From: DATBLE01 sp036555585 | GTDB lineage: Bacteria; Actinomycetota; Thermoleophilia; Gaiellales; Gaiellaceae | Assembly: GCA_036555585.1 (NCBI GenBank) | Contig: DATBLE010000012.1 | Coordinates: 62,001-126,000, forward strand | Reading direction: 5' to 3' | DNA length: 64,000 nucleotides | Shown here: piece after piece, positions 50,525 to 57,918 of the stretch | Position numbering within the stretch: position 1 is the first letter of the stretch | Layout of the letters: each line of letters opens with the position of its first letter | Position numbers and translations under genes: made by a program | Notes under the pieces: generated by a model | Told to the model about the DNA's origin: nothing | The model's input: only the letters and a program-made list of their open reading frames with translations | The model's database searches: none

Positions 50525-51787
50525 GTGTCCGCGACCGTGATCGTCGGGGCCCAGTGGGGGGACGAGGGCAAGGGCAAGATCGTCGACCTGCTCGCCCGTG
50601 ACTCGGACCTCGTCTGCCGCTACAACGGCGGGCCGAACGCCGGGCACACGATCGTCGCCGACGGCGAGACCTACAAGACGCGGCACATGCCGTCGGGGAT
50701 CCTGTGGGGCAAGGAATGCGTGATCGGGGCGGGGTGCGTGGTCGACCCCGGCGTCTTCGTCGAGGAGCTGGAGGAGTTCGAGTCGCGCGGGATCTCGACC
50801 GGGCTCGTGCGGCTCTCCGGGAACGCCCACGTGATCATGCCCTGGCACCTGGCGATCGACCAGGCCGGCGAGCGCAGGCTCGGCAAGCTGCAGATCGGCA
50901 CGACGCGGCGGGGGATCGGGCCGACGTACGCCGACAAGGCCTACCGGCTCGGGATCCGCCTCCAGGACCTCTTCGACCCGAAGATCCTGCGCCAGAAGAT
51001 CGAGGTGGCGCTCGCCGAGAAGAACGTCTGGCTGGAGCGCGTCTACGGCGTCGAGCCGGTCGAGCTCGAGGAGCTGGCCGCGCGCTACGAGGGCTATGCC
51101 CAGAGGCTGCGGCCGTACCTCGCCGACACGTCGCTGCTGGTCGACCGCGCGCTCCGGGACGGCAAGCAGGTGCTGCTCGAGGGCGCCCACGGCACCCTGC
51201 TCGACATCGACCACGGCACGTACCCGTTCGTCACGTCGTCGCCGACGGTCGCGGGCGGCGCGTGCACGGGGATCGGCATCGGGCCGACGCGGATCGACGC
51301 GGTGATCGGCGTGGCCAAGGCGTACGTGACCCGCGTCGGCGCGGGACCGTTCCCCACCGAGATCGAGGGCCCCGACCAGGAGCGCATCCGCGAGCTGGGC
51401 GGCGAGTTCGGAACGGTCACCGGCCGCGAGCGCCGCTGCGGCTGGCTCGACCTGGTCGCGCTGCGCTACGCCGTCCGCCTGAACGGGATCACCTCGCTCG
51501 CCCTGACCAAGCTCGACGTCCTGTCCGCGTTCGAGCGGCTGCCGGTCTGCACGGCGTACGAGCTCCGCGACGGGACGCGCACGGACGAGTTCCCCGAGCA
51601 CCAGAGCGACTTCCACTCGGCCCGGCCCGTCTACGAAACCCTCCACGGCTGGGAGGCGGAGCTGCACGGCGGACAGGACCTGCCGCCCGCGGCGCGCCGC
51701 TATGTCGACTTCGTCGAGCACCAGCTCGGCGTCGAGGTCTCGTGGGTGGGCACGGGCGCAGAGCGGGAGCAGGTGCTGGTCCGTTGA
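50525..51787 (+). CDS. purA: adenylosuccinate synthetase
   Basis: 420 residues from GTG 50525. GTP site GAQWGDEGKGKIVDLLA, IMP-site and base-loop motifs NGGPNAGHTI, GTTRRGIGPTYADKAYR, QVLLEGAHGTLLDIDHGTYPFVTSS and GRERRCGWLD are present. It makes adenylosuccinate from IMP and aspartate in AMP synthesis. The order dnaB-purA, with purD, purE and purB further on, groups purine genes in this region. Confidence 0.97.
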   Translation: MSATVIVGAQWGDEGKGKIVDLLARDSDLVCRYNGGPNAGHTIVADGETYKTRHMPSGILWGKECVIGAGCVVDPGVFVEELEEFESRGISTGLVRLSGNAHVIMPWHLAIDQAGERRLGKLQIGTTRRGIGPTYADKAYRLGIRLQDLFDPKILRQKIEVALAEKNVWLERVYGVEPVELEELAARYEGYAQRLRPYLADTSLLVDRALRDGKQVLLEGAHGTLLDIDHGTYPFVTSSPTVAGGACTGIGIGPTRIDAVIGVAKAYVTRVGAGPFPTEIEGPDQERIRELGGEFGTVTGRERRCGWLDLVALRYAVRLNGITSLALTKLDVLSAFERLPVCTAYELRDGTRTDEFPEHQSDFHSARPVYETLHGWEAELHGGQDLPPAARRYVDFVEHQLGVEVSWVGTGAEREQVLVR

Positions 51788-51797
51788 GCCGGCGGGG

Positions 51798-52262
51798 CTA
51801 GCCGCCGTCGAAGCCGACCCGCGCCGACATGCGGTCCTGCAAGTGGTCGGCGGAGGGCAGCGTCAGCGTCGCGACCGCGAAGCCCGCCGCCAGGGTCGCG
51901 GCGGCCAGGCCGAGCCGGAGGCCGAGGCCGGCGATCCGCAGCGCGAGCGCCTCCCGCAACCGGACGAGCCGGACGAGGACGTGGACGCCCACCGCCCCGA
52001 ACCAGACGACGAAGCTCGCCTTGTGGAGGCCGGCGACCGTCCCGCCCGTCCGGTCCAGAGCGAGCAGGGCGACCCCGGTAGCGAAGAGGACGATCGTCGA
52101 GGCAACCGCGACGGGTGCGACGACGACCCGGAGCAGCGGATGGGGCGGCCCGCGCCGCACGTACTCCTCGGCGCCGAGGTAGTAGCGCAGCATGCGCCAG
52201 CCGGTGCTCGCCAGCTTCAACGCGACCACCGGCAGGAGCAGCATGCCGACGAACGCGTGCAC
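51798..52262 (-). CDS. membrane protein, cytochrome b561/DUF4405-like; N-terminal helix encoded upstream without a start
   Basis: From GTG 52262 the frame gives 154 residues with three to four helices (AFVGMLLLPVVALKLAS, LRVVVAPVAVASTIVLFATGVALL and others) and histidines that could bind haem. The open frame continues upstream to 52367 and encodes a further good helix (TAVVATLLLVLLAIEGATLL) that related proteins have, but there is no ATG, GTG or TTG between it and the VOC stop codon, which is in the same frame. The true start is therefore unclear. Confidence 0.6.
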   Translation of the reverse strand: MHAFVGMLLLPVVALKLASTGWRMLRYYLGAEEYVRRGPPHPLLRVVVAPVAVASTIVLFATGVALLALDRTGGTVAGLHKASFVVWFGAVGVHVLVRLVRLREALALRIAGLGLRLGLAAATLAAGFAVATLTLPSADHLQDRMSARVGFDGG

Positions 52263-52367
52263 GGTGAGCAGCGACTCGAGGTTCAGCAGGGTCGCACCCT
52301 CGATCGCGAGCAGGACGAGCAGGAGGGTCGCGACGACCGCGGTGAGCTGCTCGCAGACGCCGGGCGG

Positions 52368-52784
52368 TCACAAGGTGACCGAACCGTCCTCGGCCAGCGT
52401 CCAGTGCGGGTTGTGGGCGACCTCCCAGGCGTGGCCCTCCGGGTCTGCGAAGGCGCCGGAGTAGCCGCCCCAGAACGTCGCCGCGCCCCGCCGCAGGACG
52501 GTGCCGCCCGCGGCCTCCGCCTCGGCGATCGCCGCGTCGACCTCCGTGGGCGAGCGTGTGTTGTAGGCGAGCGTGATCCCGCCCCAGCCTCCGGCGTCCA
52601 CGACGCCCGTGTCCTCGGCCAGCTGCTCGCGGCCCCACAGCGCGACGATCGTCCCGCCCGCCTGGAAGAACACGACGTCGTCGCCGGGCGCGGCGTTCGT
52701 CGTCCAGCCGAGCGCCTCGTAGAACGCACGTGCCCGGGCCAGGTCGCGGACGCCCAGCGTGACCAGGCTGACGCGCTGCTCCAT
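52368..52784 (-). CDS. VOC-family (glyoxalase/bleomycin-resistance-like) protein
   Basis: 138 residues. MEQRVSLVTLGVRDLARARAFYEALGW opens the first module; the second has GGTVLRRGAATFWGGYSGAFADPEGHAWEVAHNP. The Glu in HAWEV is a ligand candidate, but the first-module histidine of metal-dependent VOC enzymes is absent, so a binding role is as likely as catalysis. Its start shares one base with the methyltransferase stop. Confidence 0.87.
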   Translation of the reverse strand: MEQRVSLVTLGVRDLARARAFYEALGWTTNAAPGDDVVFFQAGGTIVALWGREQLAEDTGVVDAGGWGGITLAYNTRSPTEVDAAIAEAEAAGGTVLRRGAATFWGGYSGAFADPEGHAWEVAHNPHWTLAEDGSVTL

Positions 52785-53566
52785 CAGACCGTCCCGACGG
52801 CGCACCACGCGCGGGCGCTGAGCTCGAACGCCCCCTCGGGGGAGCCGAGCCGGCGGTGGAGGGCGTCCGCGACTTCCTGCTCCTGCTCGCCCAGGCCCGC
52901 GGCGTGCAGCCCGATCGGGCCGACGCCGCCGGTGAGGGAGCTCCACAGCTCGGCGAAGTCCTCGTAGCGGGAGGAGACGGTGAGATCGACGTCGGCGACG
53001 TCGCTCAGACCTGCGGCCCCGAACAGCTCGGAGAGCTGGCCGGGCAGGCCGCCGAAGCGCTTGTCCTCGCCGGGCGCGCCCGGGTCGAGCTCGTGCGCCG
53101 CGTCCCAGTACGCGCGGATCAACGTCATGCCGCCGGTCATGTCCCACACGCAGGCGGCGACGCGGCCGCCGGGGCGCGTCACCCGGGCCATCTCCGCGGC
53201 CGACGCGGCCGGGTCGGAGACGAAGTGGAAGACGAGCTGCGCGAGCGTCCGGTCGAAGCTGCCGTCCTCGAACGGCAAAACCTCGGCGGGGCCGACACGG
53301 ATGTCCGATCCCGGTACGCGCCCGCGGGTCGCCTCGACGAAGGGCTCCGACGGATCGGCGCCCGCGACGTTCTCGGCGCCCGCGATCCCGGCGAGCACGG
53401 CGGTCAGCGCACCCGGCCCGCAGCCGACGTCGAGGACGCGCTGACCGGCCTCGACGCCCGCCGCGGCGGCGAGCTCCGGCGCGAGCCGGTCGCTGTACCG
53501 TCCCATCAGCTGCTGGTAGGCGTCCGCGTCCGCGAACATCGGACGGTCAGAGGCGGGCGAGGTCAT
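52784..53566 (-). CDS. class I SAM-dependent methyltransferase
   Basis: 260 residues. SAM motif I RVLDVGCGPGALTAVLAGIAG, VAGADPSEPFVEATRGRVPG, post-II FEDGSFDRTLAQLVFHFV and RPGGRVAACVWDMTGG. Methyltransf_11/25 type, substrate unknown. It overlaps mobA by 20 bases. A link to the molybdenum genes is positional only. Confidence 0.88.
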   Translation of the reverse strand: MTSPASDRPMFADADAYQQLMGRYSDRLAPELAAAAGVEAGQRVLDVGCGPGALTAVLAGIAGAENVAGADPSEPFVEATRGRVPGSDIRVGPAEVLPFEDGSFDRTLAQLVFHFVSDPAASAAEMARVTRPGGRVAACVWDMTGGMTLIRAYWDAAHELDPGAPGEDKRFGGLPGQLSELFGAAGLSDVADVDLTVSSRYEDFAELWSSLTGGVGPIGLHAAGLGEQEQEVADALHRRLGSPEGAFELSARAWCAVGTV

Positions 53567-54077
53567 CGGGCGTGTTGACGTTGGCGAGCAGGTGGGGGTC
53601 GATCATGACAGCTCGCACGTCGAGCTCGGCCAGGGCCGAGCGCAGCGCGAGCTCGCCGGCGGCCAGGCGGCGCTCGAGCACGGGCAGCGCCGAGCGCGAA
53701 TAGGCACCGGGCAGCGGGCCGGTCTGCGGCACGGCGGCGTCGCCCCCCGCGGCGGCGAGCGCCTCGAGCGCCGCCGGGGTGACGGACGGCGTGTCCACGG
53801 GGAGCACGACGCAGCGCTCGTGGGTCGCCGCCCTCAGCCCGGCGACGACGCCGGCGATCGGCGCCCGCACGTCGGTGCCGTCGTCGAGCACGCCGAAGGG
53901 CAGCTCGAGCCCGTCCTCGTGCTTGCCGACGGCGAGCCGCTCGGCGCAGAAGGCCAGGGCCTCCCAGGCGATCTCGGCCAGCGTGCGGCCGCCGAGCCGC
54001 GCGAGCGCCTTCGGCGAGCCGAACCGCGTGCTCGCCCCGCCCACGAGCAGGACGCCCGTCAGAGCCGGATCCGCCAC
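53547..54077 (-). CDS. mobA: molybdenum cofactor guanylyltransferase
   Basis: 176 residues from GTG 54077, overlapping fdhD by 19 bases. The nucleotidyltransferase N-terminus TGVLLVGGASTRFGSPKALARLGGRTL is the MobA signature (GGxSxRxGxxK); VLPVDTPSVTPAALEAL gives the aspartate for the metal, and GPLPGAYSRSALPVLERRL follows. It attaches GMP to Mo-molybdopterin to make the bis-MGD cofactor used by formate dehydrogenase and other DMSO reductase-family enzymes. Confidence 0.9.
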   Translation of the reverse strand: MADPALTGVLLVGGASTRFGSPKALARLGGRTLAEIAWEALAFCAERLAVGKHEDGLELPFGVLDDGTDVRAPIAGVVAGLRAATHERCVVLPVDTPSVTPAALEALAAAGGDAAVPQTGPLPGAYSRSALPVLERRLAAGELALRSALAELDVRAVMIDPHLLANVNTPDDLARL

Positions 54078-54847
54078 GACTCGGTGTAGACGTTCACCCG
54101 GCCGTCGCGGACGAAGCCGCAGAGCGTGATCCCGCGGTCGGCCGCGAGCTCGACCGCGAGGCTCGAAGGAGCCCCGACCGCGACCATCACCGGGCAGCCG
54201 GCGACCGCCGCCTTCTGCACGAGCTCGAAGGAGAGGCGGCCGCTGACGCACAGGATCGACTCCGCCAGCGGCAGGCGGCCCTTGGTGAACGCCCAGCCGA
54301 CGACCTTGTCGAGCGCGTTGTGCCGGCCCACGTCCTCGCGCAGGCAGGCAAGCTCGCCGCTCGCGTCGAAGAGCCCGGTCGCGTGCAGCCCGCCGGTCGC
54401 CGCGAACGCGGCCTGCGCCTCGCGCAGCCGCTCGGGGAGGCTCGCCACGGTCGCGAGCGGCACCTCGAGCGGGCTCTCGACGCGGCCCGCCTCGACCGCC
54501 ACCGCCTCGAGCGCGCCCTTCCCGCAGACCCCGCAGGACGAGGACGTGTAGAAGCTGCGCCGGAGCCGCTCCGGGTCGAACCCCGGCGCGTCGACGTCGA
54601 CCGTGTTGGCGGCCAGGTCGTCGGGCAGCCGCGCCGAGGCCGGCCGCAGCCCCTCGGAGAGGCAGAACCCCAGCGCGAGCTCCTCGTCGTGCCCCGGCGT
54701 CCGCATCGTCACCGCCACCGGCAGCCCGCCGATGCGGATCTCGAGCGGCTCCTCGACCGCGAGCAGGTCCCGGTGGCCCTCGCCCGGCGGCAGCCGCAGC
54801 ACCTCCACCGAGGCCGTGGAATAGGGCGGCGCCGCGTCCGCGCTCAC
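54059..54847 (-). CDS. fdhD: formate dehydrogenase accessory sulfurtransferase
   Basis: 262 residues from GTG 54847. Motifs: EEPLEIRIGG, RTPGHDEELALGFCLSEG, the conserved cysteine loop SSSCGVCGK (about 105-112), ACLREDVGRHNALDKVVG and SGRLSFELVQKAAVAG. FdhD moves sulfur from a cysteine desulfurase to the Mo-bisMGD cofactor of formate dehydrogenase. With mobA and the tRNA-Sec gene it predicts a formate dehydrogenase, probably a selenoprotein, elsewhere in the genome. Confidence 0.94.
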   Translation of the reverse strand: MSADAAPPYSTASVEVLRLPPGEGHRDLLAVEEPLEIRIGGLPVAVTMRTPGHDEELALGFCLSEGLRPASARLPDDLAANTVDVDAPGFDPERLRRSFYTSSSCGVCGKGALEAVAVEAGRVESPLEVPLATVASLPERLREAQAAFAATGGLHATGLFDASGELACLREDVGRHNALDKVVGWAFTKGRLPLAESILCVSGRLSFELVQKAAVAGCPVMVAVGAPSSLAVELAADRGITLCGFVRDGRVNVYTESWRIRL

Positions 54848-54856
54848 GACCGAAGC

Positions 54857-56092
54857 CTAGTGGGCCTTCGCCGCACCGTCGGGTCTCGGCACCTGCTGGA
54901 CGAGCCCGAAGTGCTCGCGCGCCCACTCGCGGGCGGTCCAGTCGGCGAGGATCGTCCCGACGTGGCTCCACCCGATCGACATGTCGCGGAAGATCCGCTC
55001 GATCCGCTGCCCCGCCCGCGCGTAGCTCGTGCCGGCGGTGCGGAAGATCTGCGCCTGCATCGCCTCCCACGCGATCGTCAGCGCCTCCCGGGCGACCAGG
55101 TTCAGCCGCAGGTCCTCCTCGCGGGTGAAGGGGATGCCGTCCTCGACGCTCCGCCGGCACAGCTCGTTCCACTGGTCGGCGACCTGGAGCAGGGCCGCCT
55201 CTGCGGTCGCCACCCTGGCGACGGCGGTGCCGTACCAGCGCTGGTAGTCGGGATCGTCGATGCGCAGGGTGACGGGCGGCCGGTACGTCCGGCGCGTGCG
55301 CAGCATCTCCTCGTACTCGTCGCACGCGCCCTTGGCGGCTCCGATCATGATCGCCGCGAGCTCGCCCTGGAAGAACGCGAGTGTGCGGCCGGCGTACATC
55401 GGGTTGCCGTGGATGCGCGACCCGGGCGTCCCGCCGGCGACGTTCGTGTCGACCATCCACGTGTCCTCGAGGACGAACCGCTCCGGGATGAACGCCTGCT
55501 CGAACCGGATGCTGTGCGAGCCCGAGCCCTTGAGCCCGAGCGTGTCGCCCCAGTCGTCCAGCATCGTCCACGCCGCGCGCGGGGCGACGAAGAGGAGCAG
55601 CGGGCCCGGCGGCCCGGCGGGGTCGTCACCCTCCGCGAAGGTCTGCCCCATGTAGTGGGTCGCGTAGGGCGCCCCGGACGAGTACGGGTGCGTGCTGGTC
55701 AGCTCCCAGCCGCCGTCGACGCGCTTCGCCCTCCCGGCGGGCGCGGCGACCGCCGGGCAGAGGTAGTAGCCGTCGCCGAACAGCTCGGCCTGCACGTCCT
55801 CCTCGAACAGCATCCCGGTCTGGAGGGCATGCCCCGCGGGGAGACAGAAGCACCAGGCGGTCGACGGGCACCCGCGGGCGAGCGCGATGGTCAGCCGCCA
55901 GAAGGAGCCGAGGTCGTGCTCGAACCCGCCGTAGCGCCTCGGGACGAGCATCCGGTAGAAGCCCGCCTCCTGGAACGCCCGGTGGATCTCCTCCGAGTAG
56001 TACGTCCGCTCCTCGGTCTCGGCCTGCGCCTCGACGAGGCGCGGCCGCAGCTCGTCCGCCCGGGCGATCAGCTCGGCAACCGTCGGGATCAG
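54857..56092 (-). CDS. acyl-CoA dehydrogenase-fold flavin enzyme (possible two-component monooxygenase), CTG start
   Basis: 411 residues: IPTVAELIARADELRPRLVEAQAETEERTYYSEEIHRAFQ, RMLVPRRYGGFEHDLGSFWRLTIALARGCPSTAWCF, GSGSHSIRFEQAFIP and the C-terminal four-helix bundle. The fold matches acyl-CoA dehydrogenases and the HsaA/HpaH-like flavin monooxygenases; the catalytic Glu of true acyl-CoA dehydrogenases is not evident. The only start near the conserved N-terminus is CTG 56092, overlapping the hyuB TGA (CTGA) with GAGGAG 6 bases upstream. The next canonical start is ATG at residue 45 or so, inside the fold. Confidence 0.85.
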   Translation of the reverse strand: MIPTVAELIARADELRPRLVEAQAETEERTYYSEEIHRAFQEAGFYRMLVPRRYGGFEHDLGSFWRLTIALARGCPSTAWCFCLPAGHALQTGMLFEEDVQAELFGDGYYLCPAVAAPAGRAKRVDGGWELTSTHPYSSGAPYATHYMGQTFAEGDDPAGPPGPLLLFVAPRAAWTMLDDWGDTLGLKGSGSHSIRFEQAFIPERFVLEDTWMVDTNVAGGTPGSRIHGNPMYAGRTLAFFQGELAAIMIGAAKGACDEYEEMLRTRRTYRPPVTLRIDDPDYQRWYGTAVARVATAEAALLQVADQWNELCRRSVEDGIPFTREEDLRLNLVAREALTIAWEAMQAQIFRTAGTSYARAGQRIERIFRDMSIGWSHVGTILADWTAREWAREHFGLVQQVPRPDGAAKAH

Positions 56093-57918
56093 CGCGCGCT
56101 CCTCAGCCGCTCGGTCGCCTCGCGGTCGACGGCGATCCCCTCCGGATCCTGCTCGGGGTCGCCGGTCACGACCACACCGTAGTCGCGGGCGGCTCCCGCG
56201 ACGGTCACGTACCCGTCGCGGACGTCGCGGAGCACGCGCTCGGGCTCGCGCTCGAACGGGTCCCCCCAGCCGCCGCCCGCGGCGGTGACGTAGCGGAGCA
56301 TCGCCCCGGGCCCTGTCTCCCAGAACGGCCGGCGATACGGATAGCGGTAGACGCCCTCGTCCATCCCCGCCACGTGCGTCTCGTCTCCGTCCTCGGTGAT
56401 CCAGATCCCGCCGGTCGCGCCGTCGCCGCCGCCGTGGACGCCGAAGCCGGGCGCGCGCTTGTACCGCAGCGACATCAGGTGGTGCTGGGCCGGTGCGAGC
56501 CAGAGCGTGTCGCGCAGCATCGAGGCGCCGCCGCGGTTGTAGCCGGCGCCGGCCGTGTCGGGCAGCGGCTCGTGGCGGAGGACGACGACCGGGACCTCGG
56601 ACTCCACCGACTCGACGGCAACCCCGATCCCGTTCGCCTGGTAGGAGAGCATCTGCGTGTCGGCATCGCCGTGCCTGTTGCCGCCGTAGGCGCCGATCTC
56701 GCCGCCGACCTGCGCGGCCGAGATCCACGGCGACCCGTCCGGGCGCACGCCGGTGGCGCTGTGGATGTCGGCGCTGCCGCGGTCGCCCGCGATCGCCGCC
56801 TCCCCCACCCCCTGCGCAAGCGCCCGCAGCACCGCAGAGAGCATCACCTGGCTCTGCTCCCAGTAGGCGAACACCGCGCCGTCCGGCGGCAGGGCGCTGA
56901 CCACCGTCCCCTCCGGGATGACGAGGTCGACCGCGCGCATCGCCCCCGACGTGAACCAGCCCTCCGGGTCGAACAGGTACTTGAACGCGATCCCGACGGT
57001 CGTCTTGGCGTCGAGCGGGGTCGCGTTGATGCACGTCCGCGCCTGCCGTGAGGTGCCGCTGAAGTCGACCTCGGCGCGGCCCCCGCGCTTCGTCACGGTC
57101 ACGCGCACGCGGTACTCCTCGTCGTCGCCGGCGGCGTCGCAGTCGATCAGGTCCTCGCCCACCCAGGTGCCGTCCGGGACGGCCTCCAGCGCAGCCGTCA
57201 TGCGCTCGGCGGCGGCGTCGCACGCGTAGGCCATCGCGCCGTGCACCGCCGCGGCGCCGTAGCGCTCGATCGTCTCCGCCAACAGGCGCTCGCCGAGCTC
57301 GAGCTCGGCGACGATCGAGAGCATGTCCGGCGCCAGGATCTCGCCGAAGCGGACGTTGTCGAAGATCAGGCTCCAGGTGTCCGGGACCGGCTCGCCGCCC
57401 CGGTACAGCGCGCGCGGGGACAGCACCAGGCCGTTCTCGTACACGTTCTTCTTCGCGATGCTGAAGCCCGCCGGGACGACGCCGCCCATGTCCAGCTGGT
57501 GCGCCTTCATGTTCACGAACCCGGCGAGCTCGCCCTCGTGGAAGACCGGGCGCACGAACAGGAGGTCGTTGACGTGGGTGCCGTTCCGGTACGGGTCGTT
57601 GGCGACGATCACGTCGCCCGGGCCGAGCCGGTCGACGCCGTACTCCTCGACCGAGTTCCGCACCGAGTCGGCCATCGTGCCGGTGAAGAGGACGATGCTC
57701 GCGCTCATCGCCGGCGTCGGCCAGCCCACGGCAGGCGGTCCCGTGATCGTCGCCGCGAAGTCGTAGAAGTCGCGCAGGATCGGCGAGAAGGCGGAGGTGA
57801 GGAGGCGCGCGCACATGTGCTCGACCACGTAGCCGAACCGGTTCGTCAGCACGGTCGCGGTGAAGCGGTCGCAGCCGTAGCGCTGGTCGAACTCGGCCGG
57901 GGAGAGGTCGCGGATCAC
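56089..57918 (-). CDS. hyuB: hydantoinase B / oxoprolinase beta-type subunit
   Basis: 609 residues from GTG 57918, overlapping the hyuA stop (GTGA). Family motifs: FGYVVEHMCARLLTSAFSPILRD, VIVANDPYRNGTHVNDLLFVRPVF, HQLDMGGVVPAGFSIAKKNVYENG, VDFSGTSRQARTCINATP and GYNRGGASMLRDTLW. HyuA/HyuB pairs open five-membered rings with ATP or act as core subunits of ATP-dependent ketone carboxylases; which applies here is not decided by sequence. Confidence 0.92.
   Translation of the reverse strand: MIRDLSPAEFDQRYGCDRFTATVLTNRFGYVVEHMCARLLTSAFSPILRDFYDFAATITGPPAVGWPTPAMSASIVLFTGTMADSVRNSVEEYGVDRLGPGDVIVANDPYRNGTHVNDLLFVRPVFHEGELAGFVNMKAHQLDMGGVVPAGFSIAKKNVYENGLVLSPRALYRGGEPVPDTWSLIFDNVRFGEILAPDMLSIVAELELGERLLAETIERYGAAAVHGAMAYACDAAAERMTAALEAVPDGTWVGEDLIDCDAAGDDEEYRVRVTVTKRGGRAEVDFSGTSRQARTCINATPLDAKTTVGIAFKYLFDPEGWFTSGAMRAVDLVIPEGTVVSALPPDGAVFAYWEQSQVMLSAVLRALAQGVGEAAIAGDRGSADIHSATGVRPDGSPWISAAQVGGEIGAYGGNRHGDADTQMLSYQANGIGVAVESVESEVPVVVLRHEPLPDTAGAGYNRGGASMLRDTLWLAPAQHHLMSLRYKRAPGFGVHGGGDGATGGIWITEDGDETHVAGMDEGVYRYPYRRPFWETGPGAMLRYVTAAGGGWGDPFEREPERVLRDVRDGYVTVAGAARDYGVVVTGDPEQDPEGIAVDREATERLRSAR
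56099..56104 (-). promoter_or_regulatory. ribosome site for the flavin enzyme CTG start
   Basis: GAGGAG lies in the end of hyuB, 6 bases before CTG 56092. The CTG overlaps the hyuB TGA as CTGA, the same geometry as the ATGA and GTGA junctions elsewhere in the run. Confidence 0.6.

Noticed and set aside
52368..52370. VOC stop TGA as a selenocysteine codon joining VOC to the membrane protein
   Set aside because: The VOC protein is complete at that point, the join would place Sec in no known motif, and no clear SECIS hairpin follows. tRNA-Sec alone is not enough support.
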